Positions 7,329 through 15,976 are shown, counted from the stretch's first letter. The stretch: 49,279 nt of DNA from Bradyrhizobium sp. BRP22 (GCF_020194175.1 NZ_JADYVX010000049.1:1-49279); one strand, 5' to 3'. Translations and numbers: made by a program. The notes: generated by a model from the letters alone, not told the origin.

Positions 7329-7736
7329 TCAATGCGCCATGCTGCGTCCGGCCTCGTCGCAGGCCTGCATGCAGCGGCGGCAGGCATCGGCGCAGATGCG
7401 GCAATGCTCGTGCTCGCCTGCATGCTTCTGGCATTCGTCGGCGCAGAGCCGGCAGGCCGCGGCGCAAGTGTGCAGCATGCGGCGGATCATTTCGTCGTCC
7501 CAGCCCGTCTGACGCGTGGCCATCCTGCCAGTGATATTGCAGACGTCCGCGCAGTCGAGGTTGAGACGGATGCATTGCGTCAACGACTTGACCATGTCCT
7601 CCGCGAGGCAGGCGTCGGCGCAGGAGGTGCAGATCTGGGCGCAGGAGTAGCACTGCTCAATGCAGCGGGCGAGCAAGCCATTATTGCCCCTGCCATGAGC
7701 CTGTGGGTGCCGGCTGATCATTTCCTGGACTTGCAT
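7329..7736 (-). CDS. Four-helix-bundle copper-binding protein (Csp family)
   Basis: A 135-residue Cys-rich protein without a signal peptide, matching cytosolic copper storage proteins (DUF326). Cys recurs on helical spacing: CIEQCYSCAQICTSCADAC near residues 25-43, CIRLNLDCADVC near 55-66, and CAAACRLCADEC plus CRICADACRRCMQAC in the C-terminal half. In the family these line the bundle core and hold many Cu(I) ions. The expected role is buffering copper in the cytosol. No copper pump or regulator is adjacent, so it appears to be a stand-alone gene. Confidence 0.85.
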   Translation of the reverse strand: MQVQEMISRHPQAHGRGNNGLLARCIEQCYSCAQICTSCADACLAEDMVKSLTQCIRLNLDCADVCNITGRMATRQTGWDDEMIRRMLHTCAAACRLCADECQKHAGEHEHCRICADACRRCMQACDEAGRSMAH

Positions 7737-8033
7737 GGAACTCTCCGCAGGTTTTTGAGGGGTTTCCTCGTTCGCCTAATCGCCGAACTCCAGAAAGGTT
7801 CGGCGCTCGCGCGCAAGTCTGCCGGCGAAAGCGAAATCGCCCGGAATAGCAGCACAAAGTTCCCGACCCCGCGACCGATCGCTTGCGCGGCACACCCGTA
7901 CGACGAGAGTTGTAGTGTACAGGTTTGAAAACGCTCGGTCGAATCACTTACCGTACTTTCCTCTTCGATTCTTCGCAGCTTACGGGGCTGCTGCGAAGGC
8001 ATCCGTGAACGTTGCAACGCTGGGGGAAAGCCG

Positions 8034-9506
8034 ATGCTTTCGGGCTTCAAGCCGAAAGGCTCGTTTCGATTGCTGGATCACATGCCGATCAGCGTGATGA
8101 TCTGCGAACTGACCGATTTCAAGATCGTCTATCTTAACGAATCCACCAGGCAGAATCTCAGGAAGATCGAGCATGTGCTGCCGGTGAAGGTCGACGCCCT
8201 GCTCGGCCAATCGATCGACATTTTCCATAAAGATCCTCAGCGCCAGCGCCGGCTGCTGTCCAATCCGAAGAATTTGCCGCACAAGGCGCGCATCACGATC
8301 GGCGGGGAGACCCTCGACCTCACGGTGACCGCGATGCTGGATAGCCGCGGCCGCTACACCGGACCGATGCTGACCTGGGAGCTGGCCACCGAAAGGGCCA
8401 AGCTCGAGGCCGAGACCGAGCGGCAGTTGCAGATGCTCGACAACATGCCCATCAACATCATGATGTGCGACGCCGATACCAGGATCACCTACATCAACAA
8501 GACGAGCTTGAAGACGCTCGAAACCGTCAAGCACCTGCTTCCGGTTCCGCCGGACCAGATTCTCGGAAAATCCTTCGATATCTTTCACAGGAATCCGCAG
8601 CACCAGCGGCGCATCATCGCAGATCCCCGGAATCTGCCGCACGCGGCCAAGATCAAGCTGGGACCGGAGACACTCGACCTGAGGGTCTCCGCGCTGTCAG
8701 ACAAGAACGGCAACTATACCGGCGCGATGCTGAGCTGGGCGGTGGTCACCGGCAGTGTGAAGCTCGCCGACGACTTCGAGAAGAACGTGAAGAGCCTGGT
8801 GGGCACGCTCGCTTGGGCCTCCAGCCAGATGCAAACCACGGCGCAGTCGCTGTCGGCGACTGCCGACTTCGTCAATCAGAGGTCATCGAGCGCGGCATCG
8901 GCCTCCGAACAGCTCTCGTCCTCGGTCAACGAGATCAGCCGGCAGGTCTCCGAAGCCAGCCGCGTCGCCAAGGCGGCCGTCCAGGAGGCCGAGAAATCGG
9001 ACAGGCTGGTCACCGGGCTGGTGACCGTCGCGCAACGGATCGGCGACGTCGTCGCCCTGATCAGCCAGATCGCCGGCCAGACCAATCTCCTCGCCCTGAA
9101 CGCCACCATCGAATCCGCCCGTGCCGGCGATGCGGGCCGAGGCTTTGCCGTGGTGGCGTCGGAGGTGAAGGCGCTGGCGGGCCAAACCGCGAAGGCAACC
9201 GAAGACATCGCCGCGCAGATCCAGGAGATGCAGGCGGCAACCGGCGACACCGCAGCCGCACTCAAGGCGATCTCGCAAACGATCAATCAGATCAACGAGA
9301 TCTCTACCGCGATCGCGAGCGCCGTCGAGGAGCAGGCCGCCGCCACCAAGGAAGTCACCACCAACATCAACGGGACCAATCGCGCCATCGGCGACACCAG
9401 CCAGGCCGCCGGCAACGTGCTCGCCGCCTCGGGCAGCCTCGCGAAGAACGCGTCCGAGCTGGAAGTGGAGGTCGACAAGTTCCTGGCCAGCGTCCGCGCG
9501 ATGTAG
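8034..9506 (+). CDS. Soluble methyl-accepting chemotaxis protein with tandem PAS domains
   Basis: A 490-residue receptor lacking membrane segments. Two PAS-like modules (about residues 10-125 and 130-245) are close copies: both read LDxMPI-x-VMIC/IMMCD and later IDIFHKDPQRQRRLL or FDIFHRNPQHQRRII. The signalling domain follows, with the hairpin tip QIAGQTNLLALNATIESARA, then an adaptation region rich in Ala, Glu and Gln. It should sit with cytoplasmic chemosensory arrays and sense an internal signal such as redox state. GGGGGAAAG precedes the ATG. It ends six bases from the convergent arsC. Confidence 0.9.
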   Translation: MLSGFKPKGSFRLLDHMPISVMICELTDFKIVYLNESTRQNLRKIEHVLPVKVDALLGQSIDIFHKDPQRQRRLLSNPKNLPHKARITIGGETLDLTVTAMLDSRGRYTGPMLTWELATERAKLEAETERQLQMLDNMPINIMMCDADTRITYINKTSLKTLETVKHLLPVPPDQILGKSFDIFHRNPQHQRRIIADPRNLPHAAKIKLGPETLDLRVSALSDKNGNYTGAMLSWAVVTGSVKLADDFEKNVKSLVGTLAWASSQMQTTAQSLSATADFVNQRSSSAASASEQLSSSVNEISRQVSEASRVAKAAVQEAEKSDRLVTGLVTVAQRIGDVVALISQIAGQTNLLALNATIESARAGDAGRGFAVVASEVKALAGQTAKATEDIAAQIQEMQAATGDTAAALKAISQTINQINEISTAIASAVEEQAAATKEVTTNINGTNRAIGDTSQAAGNVLAASGSLAKNASELEVEVDKFLASVRAM

Positions 9507-9512
9507 CGCGAG

Positions 9513-9914
9513 TCAGCTCTCGATGACCTCGCCGTCTTCCTTGACGAAGCGGCCGATATGCGGATTGGGCAGCAACGGCAATACTGCTTCGGACGGCCGG
9601 CACAACTTGACCCCTTTGGGGGTCACCACAATCGGACGATTGATCAGGATCGGATGCGCGAGCATCTGATCAATCAGCTCGTCATCGGACCATTTTGGAT
9701 CATCAAGACCGAGTTCTTGAAAGGGCGTGCCCTTCTCGCGCAGCAGGGCGCGCACCGGAATGCCCATCGCGGTGATCAGTTCCTTGAGCTTCTCGCGCGA
9801 TGGTGGCGTCTTCAGATATTCGATGACGATGGGTTCGACCCCGCTCTGCCGGATCATGGCGAGTGTGTTGCGCGAGGTGCCGCAATCCGGATTGTGATAG
9901 ATCGTAACGGTCAT
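9513..9914 (-). CDS. arsC: Glutaredoxin-dependent arsenate reductase ArsC
   Basis: A 133-residue thioredoxin-fold enzyme of the ArsC/Spx family that reduces arsenate to arsenite using glutathione and glutaredoxin. The catalytic Cys11 sits in NPDCGTSRNTL, and the distal LxRPIV and CRP segments (around residues 90-110) match the oxyanion-binding arginines. Its ATG overlaps the acr3 stop as ATGA, so it is translationally coupled as the last gene of the arsR-arsC-acr3-arsC operon. A longer in-frame start at 9965 would run into acr3 and is rejected. The operon carries two unrelated arsenate reductases. Confidence 0.9.
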   Translation of the reverse strand: MTVTIYHNPDCGTSRNTLAMIRQSGVEPIVIEYLKTPPSREKLKELITAMGIPVRALLREKGTPFQELGLDDPKWSDDELIDQMLAHPILINRPIVVTPKGVKLCRPSEAVLPLLPNPHIGRFVKEDGEVIES

Positions 9915-10966
9915 CGTCTCACCTCCACCGCAGCACTCGTCGCGCCGGCCGCGGCTTCGTACCACCCCCTCGTCGCCTTGACGATGCGGACCACCGAGAG
10001 CATCACCGGCACCTCGACGAGGACGCCGACGACGGTCGCAAGCGCCGCCCCCGAGTCAAGACCGAACAGGCTGATTGCGGCGGCGACCGCGAGCTCGAAG
10101 AAGTTGCTGGCCCCGATCAGTGCAGCCGGAGCGGCCACGCACCAGGCCACGCCGAAACGCCGGCTCAGCCAGTATGCGAGGCCGGCGTTGAGGTAGACCT
10201 GGACCAGGATCGGCACGGCAAGGATTGCAATCACGACCGGTTGCCTGACGATCTGCTCGCCCTGAAATCCAAACAGGAGGACCAGGGTGGCCAGCAACGC
10301 GACCAGAGAGAGGGGTTGCAGCGTTCGCATCGTGCGCTCGAAGGCTCCGCCGCTGGCGCGCAGCAACGCGCTCCGCCACAGCTGCGCGACAGCGACGGGC
10401 ACCACGATGTACAGGATGACCGACAGCAGCAGCGTGCCCCATGGAACGGTGATCGACGCCACGCCCAGCAGAAGCCCGACCAGCGGCGCGAACAGGAAGA
10501 CCATGATCACGTCGTTCAGCGCGACCTGGCTGAGCGTGTAGTGGGGCTCACCCTCGCAAAGGTTGGACCACACGAACACCATCGCCGTGCAGGGCGCGGC
10601 CGCGAGCAGGATCAGCCCGGCAATATAGGAGGGAATCTGCCCTGACGGCAGCCATGGCGCAAAGACGTGGCCGATGAAGAACGAGCCAAGCAACGCCATC
10701 GAGAACGGCTTGACGGCCCAGTTGATGAACAGCGTCACGCCGACGCCGCGCCAGTGCTCGCGCACCTGTCCAAGCGAGCCGAAGTCGATCTTGAGCAGCA
10801 TCGGCACGATCATGAGCCAGATCAGCACTGCGACCGGCAGGTTGAACTTGGCGATCTCGGCGGCTGCAACCATGCCGAAAAAGCCGGGCATGATGTGCCC
10901 CAGCGCCACGCCGACCAAGATGCAAAGCGCAACCCAGAGCGTAAGGTACCGTTCGAAGATATTCAT
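9911..10966 (-). CDS. acr3: Arsenite efflux permease Acr3
   Basis: A 351-residue inner-membrane carrier with about ten transmembrane helices. It belongs to the ACR3 (bile/arsenite/riboflavin transporter) family and exports As(III) using the proton gradient. The family Cys is present in APCTAMVFVWS (about residue 130), as is the EGEPHYTLSQVALND segment. It is preceded four bases upstream by the LMW-type arsC stop and overlaps the following Grx-type arsC by four bases. Confidence 0.92.
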   Translation of the reverse strand: MNIFERYLTLWVALCILVGVALGHIMPGFFGMVAAAEIAKFNLPVAVLIWLMIVPMLLKIDFGSLGQVREHWRGVGVTLFINWAVKPFSMALLGSFFIGHVFAPWLPSGQIPSYIAGLILLAAAPCTAMVFVWSNLCEGEPHYTLSQVALNDVIMVFLFAPLVGLLLGVASITVPWGTLLLSVILYIVVPVAVAQLWRSALLRASGGAFERTMRTLQPLSLVALLATLVLLFGFQGEQIVRQPVVIAILAVPILVQVYLNAGLAYWLSRRFGVAWCVAAPAALIGASNFFELAVAAAISLFGLDSGAALATVVGVLVEVPVMLSVVRIVKATRGWYEAAAGATSAAVEVRR

Positions 10967-10969
10967 GGT

Positions 10970-11497
10970 TCAGGCCACGTCGTTTCGGGAGGAAGTTGCA
11001 CCATCCGAGCGGCCGATCTCGCGCAGCCTGGCCCCGAGCGACAGCCTGTCGATGCTTCGGAGCGGAAGGCTGACGAAAGTGCCGATGCGATTTTTCAGGT
11101 AGCGGAACGCAGTCATGAACGCCGCCTGCCGTTCCAGCTCCGTCCCCTGGGCTTCGGCGGGATCCTCGATGCCCCAATGTGCGGTCATCGGCTGGCCGGG
11201 CCAAACCGGGCACGCCTCGCCGGCGGCGTTGTCACAGACAGTGAAGACGAAATCCATCACCGGCGCATCGGGAGCAGCGAACTCGAGCCAGCTTTTCGAG
11301 CGCATGCCATTGATGGGATAATCGAGGCTCTCAAGTGTGCGCAGCGCCAGCGGATGCACCGCGCCCTTCGGTGCGCTGCCGGCGGAGAACGCCTTGAAAC
11401 GTCCTGCTCCGTCCTTCCGCAGGATCGATTCTGCCATGATTGAGCGCGCGGAATTGCCGGTGCAGAGGAACAGAACGTTGTAGACCTGATCAGCCAC
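10970..11497 (-). CDS. arsC: Low-molecular-weight phosphatase-type arsenate reductase ArsC
   Basis: A 175-residue arsenate reductase of the thioredoxin-coupled type. The P-loop LFLCTGNSARS (Cys12, Arg18) is at the N-terminus, and the two redox cysteines lie in VCDNAAGEACPVWPG. The start is a GTG at 11497 with AAAGGAG nine bases upstream; ATG starts further up lie inside arsR and read arsR DNA in the wrong frame. It overlaps the arsR 3' end by eight bases. A C-terminal tail of about 20 residues beyond the usual fold is Arg/Ser-rich. Confidence 0.9.
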   Translation of the reverse strand: MADQVYNVLFLCTGNSARSIMAESILRKDGAGRFKAFSAGSAPKGAVHPLALRTLESLDYPINGMRSKSWLEFAAPDAPVMDFVFTVCDNAAGEACPVWPGQPMTAHWGIEDPAEAQGTELERQAAFMTAFRYLKNRIGTFVSLPLRSIDRLSLGARLREIGRSDGATSSRNDVA

Positions 11498-11852
11498 GGG
11501 TTCGCTCCTTTCGTTTCGGAGAACAGCACGACTGCAGGCTTTCGACCACCGGCGTGCAGACTTCCGGCCGCCCGTCGCAGCAATCCCGCAGGAGGAACAC
11601 CGCAACGTCCCGAAATTCTGTGAGATTGGCGCGGTAGACGATCGAGCGGCTGTGCCGTTCCGACGTCACCAGGCGCGCGCGGGTCAAGATTGACAGATGC
11701 GCCGATAGCGTGTTCGGCGGGACCTCCAACAGACGGGCCAGATCGCCCGCGGCGAGGCCGTCAGGTTCGTGCCTCACGAGCGTCCGAAACGCCTCCAGAC
11801 GGGTCGCCTGCGAAAGGGCGGCGAGTGCCAGAACGGCTTCTTCAGTTTCCAT
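11490..11852 (-). CDS. arsR: ArsR-family metalloregulator (left arm)
   Basis: A 120-residue winged-helix repressor (METEEAVLALAALSQATRLE start, recognition helix near VPPNTLSAHLSIL). Instead of the classical ELCVC site in the DNA-binding helix, Cys residues cluster at the C-terminal end (CCDGRPEVC near residues 88-96 and SCC near 107-109), as in ArsR variants with a C-terminal As(III) site. As(III) binding should release DNA and derepress arsR-arsC-acr3-arsC. A start 12 codons upstream is disfavoured. An 8-bp inverted repeat spans the start codon and fits self-repression. Confidence 0.88.
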   Translation of the reverse strand: METEEAVLALAALSQATRLEAFRTLVRHEPDGLAAGDLARLLEVPPNTLSAHLSILTRARLVTSERHSRSIVYRANLTEFRDVAVFLLRDCCDGRPEVCTPVVESLQSCCSPKRKERTRG

Positions 11853-11871
11853 ATATCCAGATTTATGGAAA
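11846..11871. promoter_or_regulatory. Inverted-repeat operator candidate at the left arsR start
   Basis: TTTCCATA (11846-11853) and TATGGAAA (11864-11871) form a perfect 8-bp inverted repeat with a 10-base spacer. It overlaps the arsR start codon and faces the leftward ars operon. An ArsR dimer site is the natural reading. Confidence 0.5.
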
Positions 11872-11934
11872 TAACGACACCGTGTCAACCGCCAATGGCT
11901 TCCATCGGCGAGACTGGAATAATCCCGTCTTTCT

Positions 11935-11956
11935 TATTTCTAACATTCTAGAAATA
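11935..11956. promoter_or_regulatory. Inverted-repeat operator candidate upstream of the right arsR
   Basis: TATTTCTA (11935-11942) and TAGAAATA (11949-11956) form a perfect 8-bp inverted repeat with a six-base spacer, 27 bases before the rightward arsR start. Its right half shares ATTCTAGAA with the site ahead of the flavoprotein gene, suggesting the same regulator. Confidence 0.55.
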
Positions 11957-11983
11957 TGGTTGACTGCTCCTGGCGGGGGATGC

Positions 11984-12313
11984 ATGGTGCGCTTCATGAA
12001 GATAGATGACGCAGCAGCCCGACTCGAAGCCCTGGGCAACTCGACCAGGCTGAAGATTTATCGCGCCCTGGTCCGAGCCGGCCATACCGGAATGCCCGTC
12101 GGCCGGCTGCAGGAGCGGCTGAAAATTCCGGCATCGACTTTGTCGCATCACGTCAAGGCGCTCGTTTCCGTAGGGCTGATCTCTCAGGTGAGAGAAGGCA
12201 CCACGCTCGTTTGTCATGCCGAATATGACACGATGCGGAGCCTGGTCGATTTCCTGGTCGCCGAGTGCTGCGCGGAAGAGACACAATGCAAAGGGGCCCA
12301 GTCGGCGGCCTGA
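11984..12313 (+). CDS. arsR: ArsR-family metalloregulator (right arm)
   Basis: A winged-helix regulator of about 109 residues (ALGNSTRLKIYRALVRAG near the N-terminus, recognition helix IPASTLSHHVKAL). Cys residues are confined to the C-terminus (ECCAEETQC), a likely As(III) or Sb(III) site. The ATG at 11984 follows GGCGGGGG; a second ATG four codons later is also possible. It is divergent from the left arsR and heads the flavoprotein-MFS operon. The protein is only distantly similar to the left ArsR, so the two arms may answer to different signals or affinities. Confidence 0.85.
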   Translation: MVRFMKIDDAAARLEALGNSTRLKIYRALVRAGHTGMPVGRLQERLKIPASTLSHHVKALVSVGLISQVREGTTLVCHAEYDTMRSLVDFLVAECCAEETQCKGAQSAA

Positions 12314-12321
12314 TTTTTTTG

Positions 12322-12347
12322 CCTTCTTATTTGATAATTCTAGAAGG
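12322..12347. promoter_or_regulatory. Operator candidate between right arsR and the flavoprotein gene
   Basis: CCTTCT and AGAAGG form a spaced 6-bp inverted repeat, with ATTCTAGAA inside it matching the site at 11935-11956. It lies 15 bases before the flavoprotein start, suggesting an internal ArsR-controlled promoter. Confidence 0.4.
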
Positions 12348-12361
12348 ATGGGAGAATCCTG

Positions 12362-13723
12362 ATGAACACTGGAAGGACGGTTGCCATCGTCGGAGCCGGA
12401 CCCGTCGGACTCGCCGCGGCGGCGCATGTGATGGAACGCGGGATGACGCCCATCGTCCTGGAGACAGGACCGGAGGTCGGCCACGCCGTGCGGCAGTGGT
12501 CGCATGTGAAGCTGTTCTCGCCCTGGGAATACAACATCGATGCGGCTGCGCGCCGGCTGCTTGAGCCGAGCGGCTGGAATTCGCCGGACCCGCAGGCCTA
12601 TCCGACAGGCGGCGAACTTGCGGAGCGATATCTGGAGCCGCTGGCCTCGAGCACGACGCTTCGCGAGCACATCCACGTGTCCGCGCGCGTGACCGGAATC
12701 AGCCGGGTTGGATTCGACAAGGTCAGGAGCAAGGGCCGAGGCGATACCCCCTTCGAGCTTCGTTACCGAAATGGCGCGGGCGAGAAGACGCTGCGAGCCG
12801 ATGCGGTGATCGATGCCTCCGGCACCTGGTGGTCACCCAACCCCGCCGGTGCGAATGGCCTGCCCGCGATCGGTGAAAGGGAAGCTTCGGTTCGGATCGC
12901 CTATGGCATGCCCGACGTTCTCGGCACGCAACGAGGACGCTACGCATCCAAGCGGGTCGCGGTGCTCGGAGCCGGACATTCGGCCATCGGGACCCTGATC
13001 GATCTAGCCACGCTCGCCCAATCGGCTGCCGGAACGGAGATCTTCTGGCTGCTGCGCGGCGACGATCCCGCAAAATCCTTTGGCGGCGGCGCTAATGACA
13101 AGCTCGAGGCGCGTGGCGCGCTCGGAAGCATGTTCGCCGAACTCGTGCAACGGGGAAGCGTGCGCGTCGAGCCGGCCTTCCGTGTCACGCATCTGACCAT
13201 GGCAGAGGACGGGCTTCGGATCGGGGCCGGCTCGGCCTGCTGCGGCCGCTCGCTCATCGTCGATGAACTGATCATCGCAACGGGTTTCCGGCCCGACCTC
13301 GGCTTCTTGAGCGAATTGCGGCTTTCACTGGATCCCGCACTGGATTGCTCGCCGGCGCTGGCGCCGCTGATTGATCCGAATGAACATAGCTGCGGAACGG
13401 TGCGCCCGCATGGCGCACTCGAGTTGGCGCAGCCTGAAGGCGGATTTTACATCGCCGGGATGAAGTCCTACGGGCGCGCCCCGACTTTCCTGATGCTGAC
13501 CGGCTACGAGCAGGTCCGGTCAATCGCGGCGGAGCTTGCGGGCGACATCGAGGCCGCGCGCCGGGTCGAGCTCGAGCTTCCGGAAACCGGCGTCTGCAAC
13601 GTTTCGGCATCGGTGGCCGATGGCGGTTGTTGCGGCGGTCCCGCCAAGCTGGATGCATCCGCCTGCTGCGCCAGCGACGAGACAGCCAGACAGTCGGGCG
13701 CTTCCGGTTGCGGCTGTTCATGA
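12362..13723 (+). CDS. FAD/NAD(P)-dependent oxidoreductase with Cys-rich tail, arsenic-linked
   Basis: A 453-residue flavoprotein of the flavin-containing monooxygenase/thioredoxin-reductase-like superfamily. The FAD Rossmann motif VAIVGAGPVGLAAAAH is at residues 5-20, an NAD(P) motif VAVLGAGHSAIG is near 200, and an ATGFRPDLG motif is near 303. The last 45 residues are unusual for the family: CNVSASVADGGCCGG, SACCASDE and a final GCGCS, giving CC and CxC pairs that could bind As(III) or a soft metal. Position behind an ArsR gene and coupling to an MFS pump argue for metalloid oxidation or handover. ArsO-type flavoproteins of ars operons are the closest named group I know; the reaction is unproven. 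Confidence 0.8.
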   Translation: MNTGRTVAIVGAGPVGLAAAAHVMERGMTPIVLETGPEVGHAVRQWSHVKLFSPWEYNIDAAARRLLEPSGWNSPDPQAYPTGGELAERYLEPLASSTTLREHIHVSARVTGISRVGFDKVRSKGRGDTPFELRYRNGAGEKTLRADAVIDASGTWWSPNPAGANGLPAIGEREASVRIAYGMPDVLGTQRGRYASKRVAVLGAGHSAIGTLIDLATLAQSAAGTEIFWLLRGDDPAKSFGGGANDKLEARGALGSMFAELVQRGSVRVEPAFRVTHLTMAEDGLRIGAGSACCGRSLIVDELIIATGFRPDLGFLSELRLSLDPALDCSPALAPLIDPNEHSCGTVRPHGALELAQPEGGFYIAGMKSYGRAPTFLMLTGYEQVRSIAAELAGDIEAARRVELELPETGVCNVSASVADGGCCGGPAKLDASACCASDETARQSGASGCGCS

Positions 13724-14895
13724 CGAAAGCCGCTGTCGCCGGTTCGTTGCCGGTTGTTGTCGCGCTCGGCACCACGCAAACCATCGCGTGGGCGTCGAGC
13801 TACTACCTTCCCGCCATTCTGGCGGCGCCGATCGCCCGCGACCTGTCGCTGGAGCCCGCGCATGTGTTTGGCGCGCTGTCAGGCGGGCTGGTGATTGCAG
13901 GATTGCTCGGACCGCGCGTCGGCCATGCCATCGATACGTTCGGTGGACGTGGATTACTGGCAATCTCGAACGTCGTGTTTGCGAGCGGCCTGCTGCTGCT
14001 TTCGCTGGCGCGCGGCCCGATCCTTCTGATCGCGGCGTGGATCGTGCTCGGACTGGCCATGGGAATGGGCCTGTACGAGGCCGCGTTTGCGACGCTGACG
14101 CGCATCTATGGCAGCGCGGCGCGACGGCCGATCACCGGCATCACCTTGATTGCAGGCTTCGCCAGCACGGTCGGGTGGCCGATCTCGACCTGGCTTGATT
14201 CCGAGCTGGGCTGGCGGGCGGCCTGTCAGATCTGGGCATCGATCCATATTGTGCTGGCGCTGCCGCTCAATCTCTGCCTGCCGCGCGCAACGCCGCTCGT
14301 AACCATCGAGCCCGCTCAGATACAGGCAGACAAAGGATCGGGTCAGAGCGAGACGTTTGCGATGGTGGCGCTCGCCTATATGTTCGCCGCCGCGGGGTTC
14401 GTCAGTTCGGGCCTTTCGGCCCTGCTGCCGACCATCCTGGTGCAACTGGGCGCAACGCCTGCTGCCGCGCTGTTTGCGGGAACGCTGGTAGGACCGGCCC
14501 AGGTCGGCGCGCGCATCATCGAGGCGGGATGGCTGGCGCGCTACCATCCACTGTTGTCGGCGCGGCTCGCCACGCTGATGAATCCGCTTGGGGTTGCCAT
14601 CCTCTCGCTGGGAGGTCCCCTCCTCGCACCGCTTTTTGCGATCTGCTATGGCGCGGGCAACGGCATCATCACGATCGCGCGTGGCACATTGCCGCTCGCC
14701 CTGTTCGGCCCGCAGGGATTTGGCAGGCGCGTCGCACTGATCTCGCTTCCTGCACGCGCGACCGGCGCACTGGCACCGCTCGCGGTCGGTCTAATGGTGG
14801 AGCACGTCGGCGCCGGGGCGCTGTGGATCAATGCGCTCGCCTCACTATCGGCATTTCTCGCCTTGCTTTTGTTGCGTACAGCGCGCGCCACATGA
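13720..14895 (+). CDS. MFS transporter in the arsenic operon
   Basis: A 391-residue major facilitator with about twelve hydrophobic segments. The start at 13720 overlaps the flavoprotein stop as ATGA, so the two are co-translated. The loop between helices 2 and 3 carries GPRVGHAIDTFGGRG, a version of the MFS motif A. It lacks the neighbouring GAPDH-like gene expected for ArsJ and is not Acr3-like. Together with the flavoprotein it probably exports the product of that enzyme, a transformed arsenical. The substrate is inferred from context only. Confidence 0.82.
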   Translation: MTKAAVAGSLPVVVALGTTQTIAWASSYYLPAILAAPIARDLSLEPAHVFGALSGGLVIAGLLGPRVGHAIDTFGGRGLLAISNVVFASGLLLLSLARGPILLIAAWIVLGLAMGMGLYEAAFATLTRIYGSAARRPITGITLIAGFASTVGWPISTWLDSELGWRAACQIWASIHIVLALPLNLCLPRATPLVTIEPAQIQADKGSGQSETFAMVALAYMFAAAGFVSSGLSALLPTILVQLGATPAAALFAGTLVGPAQVGARIIEAGWLARYHPLLSARLATLMNPLGVAILSLGGPLLAPLFAICYGAGNGIITIARGTLPLALFGPQGFGRRVALISLPARATGALAPLAVGLMVEHVGAGALWINALASLSAFLALLLLRTARAT

Positions 14896-14919
14896 CGAAT
14901 GGATGACAGCGGGCGTTCG

Positions 14920-14933
14920 TTGATCGACATCAA
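14920..14933. promoter_or_regulatory. Perfect FixK/FNR-type box upstream of pstB
   Basis: TTGATCGACATCAA is an exact TTGAT-N4-ATCAA dyad. It lies 72 bases before the pstB ATG and just past the MFS stop, a position suited to activating transcription of pstB under low oxygen. Confidence 0.6.
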
Positions 14934-15005
14934 AGGTGAGCGAGCGCAGCTGGGCTAATCTTCAGGCCGAAGGCGGGAAGATGCCAACAATGTGGGAGCC
15001 CCGTA

Positions 15006-15875
15006 ATGTCGCCCGTTACCGCAACGAATTTCGTACCCATTGGCAAAGCCGGACAGCAGCCGGAAACTGCAAGGCAGGCGATGTCGGCGATCGTCAATGG
15101 CAAACGCGTGAGCAGTCGAACGGCCGAAAAGATCAGCATCAGGAACCTGAACTTCCATTACGAGGACGGCAATCAGGCGCTGCGCAATGTAACGGTGCCA
15201 ATCTACGACAAATGCGTCACGGCGTTCATGGGTCCCTCGGGCTGCGGCAAGTCCACGTTGCTCCGCGTGCTCAACCGCATGCATGACCTCTATCCCGGCC
15301 AGCGCGCGGAAGGAGAGATCCTCTTCAATGGCCAGGATATCCTTGGACATGTCGACGTGTACCAATTGCGGGCGCGGATCGGCATGGTGTTCCAGAAGCC
15401 GACGCCGTTCCCGATGACGGTCTATGACAACATTGCGTTCGGCATCAGGTTGCAGCGCGAGGTCACCAAGGGCGAGATGGGCGAACTGGTCGAAGCGGCG
15501 CTGCGCAAGGCGGCGCTCTGGGACGAGGTGAAGGACGATCTGTTGCGCTACGGCTTCGACCTCTCGGGCGGCCAGCAGCAGCGGCTGAGCATTGCGCGTG
15601 CGATCGCGGCGAAGCCCGAAGTGCTGCTGCTGGACGAGCCCTGCTCGTCGATCGATCCGATCTCCTCGGCGAAGATCGAGCACACGATCGACGAGCTCAA
15701 GAAGGATCATGCAATCGTCATCGTCACGCACAATTTGCAGCAGGCGGCGCGGGTCTCCGACTTCGCCGGCTTCATGTATCTCGGCGAATTGATCGAGTTC
15801 GGAACCGTGCAGGATATCTTCGTCAGCCCGAAGCAGCAGCAGACCGAGCGCTTCCTCACCGGCCGGTTCGGATGA
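15006..15875 (+). CDS. pstB: Orphan phosphate ABC transporter ATP-binding protein PstB
   Basis: A 289-residue ABC ATPase of the PstB family: Walker A GPSGCGKST, Q-loop FQKPTPFPMTVYDNIAFG, signature LSGGQQQRLS, Walker B VLLLDEPCSSIDP, H-loop VTHNL. The N-terminus is about 35 residues longer than usual. PstB normally powers PstCA with the binding protein PstS and is encoded with them and phoU; none is present here. Next to the ars genes and behind a FixK box it may energise a permease elsewhere, altering phosphate versus arsenate uptake. That role is inference. Confidence 0.85.
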   Translation: MSPVTATNFVPIGKAGQQPETARQAMSAIVNGKRVSSRTAEKISIRNLNFHYEDGNQALRNVTVPIYDKCVTAFMGPSGCGKSTLLRVLNRMHDLYPGQRAEGEILFNGQDILGHVDVYQLRARIGMVFQKPTPFPMTVYDNIAFGIRLQREVTKGEMGELVEAALRKAALWDEVKDDLLRYGFDLSGGQQQRLSIARAIAAKPEVLLLDEPCSSIDPISSAKIEHTIDELKKDHAIVIVTHNLQQAARVSDFAGFMYLGELIEFGTVQDIFVSPKQQQTERFLTGRFG

Positions 15876-15976
15876 GAACGCCGGGCTGTCACCGGCGCTA
15901 ATGGACATGCTCACGCGGGACGGCCGGAGGAAGCTTTCTTGACCGGCGTCCATCATGTGTTAGCCTGTCATGACAG

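Noticed and set aside
7231..7653. 140-codon Arg/His-rich minus-strand frame
   Set aside because: It is an out-of-frame reading of the Cys-rich Csp gene on the same strand.
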